From Bacteroidia bacterium (GTDB taxonomy: Bacteria > Bacteroidota > Bacteroidia > Flavobacteriales > NORP286): 7,673 nucleotides of DNA. Location: assembly GCA_016763665.1 (NCBI GenBank), contig JAESTI010000252.1:1-7673 (forward strand), written 5' to 3'. The notes beneath the pieces were generated by a model. That model was not told where the DNA came from. It did not search any database and worked only from the letters and a program-made list of their open reading frames with translations. Position 1 is the stretch's first letter; each line of letters opens with the position of its first letter. The translations under genes were made by a program, and so were the position numbers. Of this stretch, positions 6,436 to 7,673 are shown piece by piece.

Positions 6436-6443
6436 TACCTTTG
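6436..6443 (+). promoter_or_regulatory. Promoter -7 box for mqnC (TACCTTTG)
   Basis: TACCTTTG followed by AGCCGC matches the Bacteroidota -7 consensus exactly and has the common TACC form. No TTG is seen 17-23 nt upstream, where the sequence is AATTAATTAA-like, so the -33 element is weak. Transcription would start near 6448, about 80 nt before the ATG at 6527. The box lies within the longest possible mqnC reading frame, which makes the upstream ATG at 6422 unlikely as the start. Confidence 0.6.
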
Positions 6444-6448
6444 AGCCG

Positions 6449-6479
6449 CAAAAATACGAATTTAATAGTCAAAACGCAA
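6449..6479 (-). promoter_or_regulatory. Promoter for pepA-pdxA (TTG-N20-TATTTTTG)
   Basis: On the minus strand TTG (6479-6477) is followed after 20 nt by TATTTTTG (6456-6449). Both elements and their spacing fit the Bacteroidota housekeeping promoter, TTG-N17-23-TAnnTTTG. The predicted start near 6445 leaves a leader of about 38 nt before the pepA ATG. Its -7 box faces the mqnC -7 box across 5 bp, so the two promoters share DNA and cannot easily be occupied at once. Confidence 0.65.
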
Positions 6480-6487
6480 TTTTTAAG

Positions 6488-6520
6488 AAAAGTTTGAAAT
6501 TTCAAAAAAATCAAACTTTT
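6488..6520 (+). promoter_or_regulatory. Leader hairpin directly before mqnC
   Basis: AAAAGTTTGA (6488-6497) and TCAAACTTTT (6511-6520) are perfect 10-bp inverted arms around a 13-nt A-rich loop. An alternative palindrome, TTTGAAATTTCAAA (6493-6506), overlaps the left arm, so two exclusive folds are possible. The stem ends 6 nt before the preferred mqnC ATG at 6527, where it could hinder or modulate ribosome loading. As DNA it could also be a protein-binding palindrome. It is unusual for coding sequence and supports reading this stretch as an untranslated leader. Confidence 0.45.
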
Positions 6521-6526
6521 GATAGT

Positions 6527-7651
6527 ATGCAACTAGATACACTTTATAGTAAAGCCCTGCAATTTGAATTTCTTTCTGTAGAAGAAGGTGTTTTTTTGCA
6601 CGAAAATGCTCCATCAACAGAGCTTATGCATGTTGCTAATGAACTTCGTAAAGCTCAAAAACCTGATAACAAAGTTACCTGGCAGATAGATAGAAATGCA
6701 AATACAACCAATGTATGTATTGCAAACTGCAAGTTTTGTAATTTCTTTCGACCACCTGGACACAAAGAAGGGTACATCACAACAATAGATGAGTACAAAG
6801 AAAAAATTGAAGAGTTATTTAAATATGGTGGGAACCAATTGTTACTTCAAGGTGGACATCATCCTGAACTTGGCCTGAAGTTTTATACTGATCTATTTAA
6901 GGAATTAAAAAGTTATTATCCAACCCTCAAACTAAATGCATTAGGACCTCCTGAAGTTCATCACATTTCCGAGTTAGAAGGATTAAACCATGCAGAAACT
7001 TTATATCAATTAAAAGAAGCCGGGCTGGATACTTTGCCCGGTGCAGGTGCTGAAATTTTATCAGACAGAGTGCGCAGGTTAATATCAAGGGGTAAATGTA
7101 ACAGTCAGCAGTGGCTTGATGTTATGAGAGCAGCCCACCAGTTGGGTATTACAACAACCGCAACAATGATGTTCGGTCACGTTGAAACAATTGAGGAAAG
7201 ATTTGAACATTTCATTCAATTACGACAGGTGCAAAGTGAAAAACCTGAAGATTCTAAAGGATTTTTAGCCTTTATACCCTGGACTTTCCAGGATGTTGAC
7301 ACTTTATTAAATAAAATAAGAGGTGTTGAAAATGCTACCACTTCTGAAGACTATATTAGACTAATTGCTTTAAGCCGTATCATGCTTCCAAATATTATTA
7401 ATATCGCAGCATCATGGTTAACAGTTGGCGGAAAAGCAGCTCAAATATGTTTACATGGAGGCGCTAATGATTTTGGATCTATAATGATAGAAGAAAATGT
7501 GGTTTCAGCAGCAGGAGCACCGCACAGATTCACATACAAAACCATTCAAGATTCAATAAGAGAAGCAGGGTTTGAGCCTCAACTACGTGATCAGGAGTAT
7601 AATCAAAGAGAAATTCCTGAGAATATTGTAGAGCAAGTGATCAACTATTGA
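6527..7651 (+). CDS. mqnC: Cyclic dehypoxanthinyl futalosine synthase (MqnC)
   Basis: MqnC is a radical SAM enzyme of the futalosine pathway to menaquinone; it cyclises dehypoxanthine futalosine. From the ATG at 6527 the protein has 374 residues, typical of the family. The radical SAM cluster motif C-x3-C-x2-C is at Cys64, Cys68 and Cys71 (VCIANCKFCNF), followed by FFRPPGHKEGY. LLQGGHHPELGL, LPGAGAEIL and TATMMFGHVET further fit the MqnC/CofH/MqnE group. The start phrase MQLDTLYSKALQFEFLSVEEG matches where I recall Bacteroidota MqnC beginning. The frame stays open to an ATG at 6422 (409 aa), but that extension is low-complexity and contains the promoter box and leader hairpin, so I reject it. 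CofH/MqnE-type relatives are the main alternative. It is transcribed divergently from pepA, and no other mqn gene is in the window. Confidence 0.92.
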   Translation: MQLDTLYSKALQFEFLSVEEGVFLHENAPSTELMHVANELRKAQKPDNKVTWQIDRNANTTNVCIANCKFCNFFRPPGHKEGYITTIDEYKEKIEELFKYGGNQLLLQGGHHPELGLKFYTDLFKELKSYYPTLKLNALGPPEVHHISELEGLNHAETLYQLKEAGLDTLPGAGAEILSDRVRRLISRGKCNSQQWLDVMRAAHQLGITTTATMMFGHVETIEERFEHFIQLRQVQSEKPEDSKGFLAFIPWTFQDVDTLLNKIRGVENATTSEDYIRLIALSRIMLPNIINIAASWLTVGGKAAQICLHGGANDFGSIMIEENVVSAAGAPHRFTYKTIQDSIREAGFEPQLRDQEYNQREIPENIVEQVINY

Positions 7652-7673
7652 TTCGTTAATCGTGTATTCGTTA
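7651..7673. repeat. Start of a possible 15-bp tandem repeat
   Basis: ATTCGTTA occurs at 7651-7658 and again at 7666-7673, a 15-bp period, right after mqnC and cut by the window end. With only one and a half units visible, it may be chance or the edge of a longer intergenic repeat. Confidence 0.25.

Noticed and set aside
6422..6526. N-terminal extension of mqnC by 35 codons from the ATG at 6422.
   Set aside because: The stretch contains two exact -7 promoter boxes and a 10-bp hairpin, is low-complexity, and extends past the N-terminus expected for MqnC.
1..7673. CRISPR array, tRNA, rRNA, insertion sequence, phage or defence genes.
   Set aside because: No regularly spaced repeats, no tRNA-like folds noticed, and no transposase, nuclease or phage motifs in any substantial frame.

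Overview
The window looks like a chromosomal segment from a member of the Bacteroidota, most likely near the Cytophagales. The evidence is the gene order pdxA / DUF177 / rpmF / plsX / fabH, the low GC content, an almost complete absence of Shine-Dalgarno sequences, and several exact matches to the Bacteroidota promoter -7 consensus TAnnTTTG in intergenic gaps. The lineage is inferred from recalled family features; no search was run.

Layout. Positions 1-1016 are mostly non-coding. They hold the end of a possible dispersed intergenic repeat, a nested inverted repeat (127-219), a possible 61-residue secreted or membrane-anchored peptide (325-510, +), and a 35-residue hydrophobic peptide (721-828, -) preceded by a textbook Shine-Dalgarno sequence. 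Positions 1017-6406 are a tightly packed minus-strand block, in transcription order: M17 leucyl aminopeptidase (pepA), pdxA (overlapping pepA by 23 nt), DUF177/YceD protein, rpmF (bL32, 59 aa), plsX and fabH. Positions 6527-7651 carry the divergent gene mqnC on the plus strand.

How the genes work together. DUF177-rpmF-plsX-fabH is the classic link between ribosome assembly and lipid synthesis: PlsX makes acyl-phosphate for phospholipid synthesis, and FabH starts fatty acid elongation. PepA recycles peptides and PdxA makes a vitamin B6 precursor. MqnC belongs to the futalosine route to menaquinone, so this organism probably does not rely on the classical o-succinylbenzoate (Men) route. Four promoters can be proposed from -7 boxes: for pepA-pdxA, for DUF177-rpmF-plsX, for fabH alone, and for mqnC. 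The pepA and mqnC boxes face each other 5 bp apart. The mqnC box lies inside the longest open reading frame, which argues that the true mqnC start is the ATG at 6527 and not the one at 6422.

No complete novel system such as defence, CRISPR or a mobile element is visible. The points most worth a second look are the 35-residue membrane peptide with its unusual ribosome binding site, the promoter plus terminator-like hairpin in front of fabH, and the face-to-face pepA/mqnC promoters with a leader hairpin just before mqnC.
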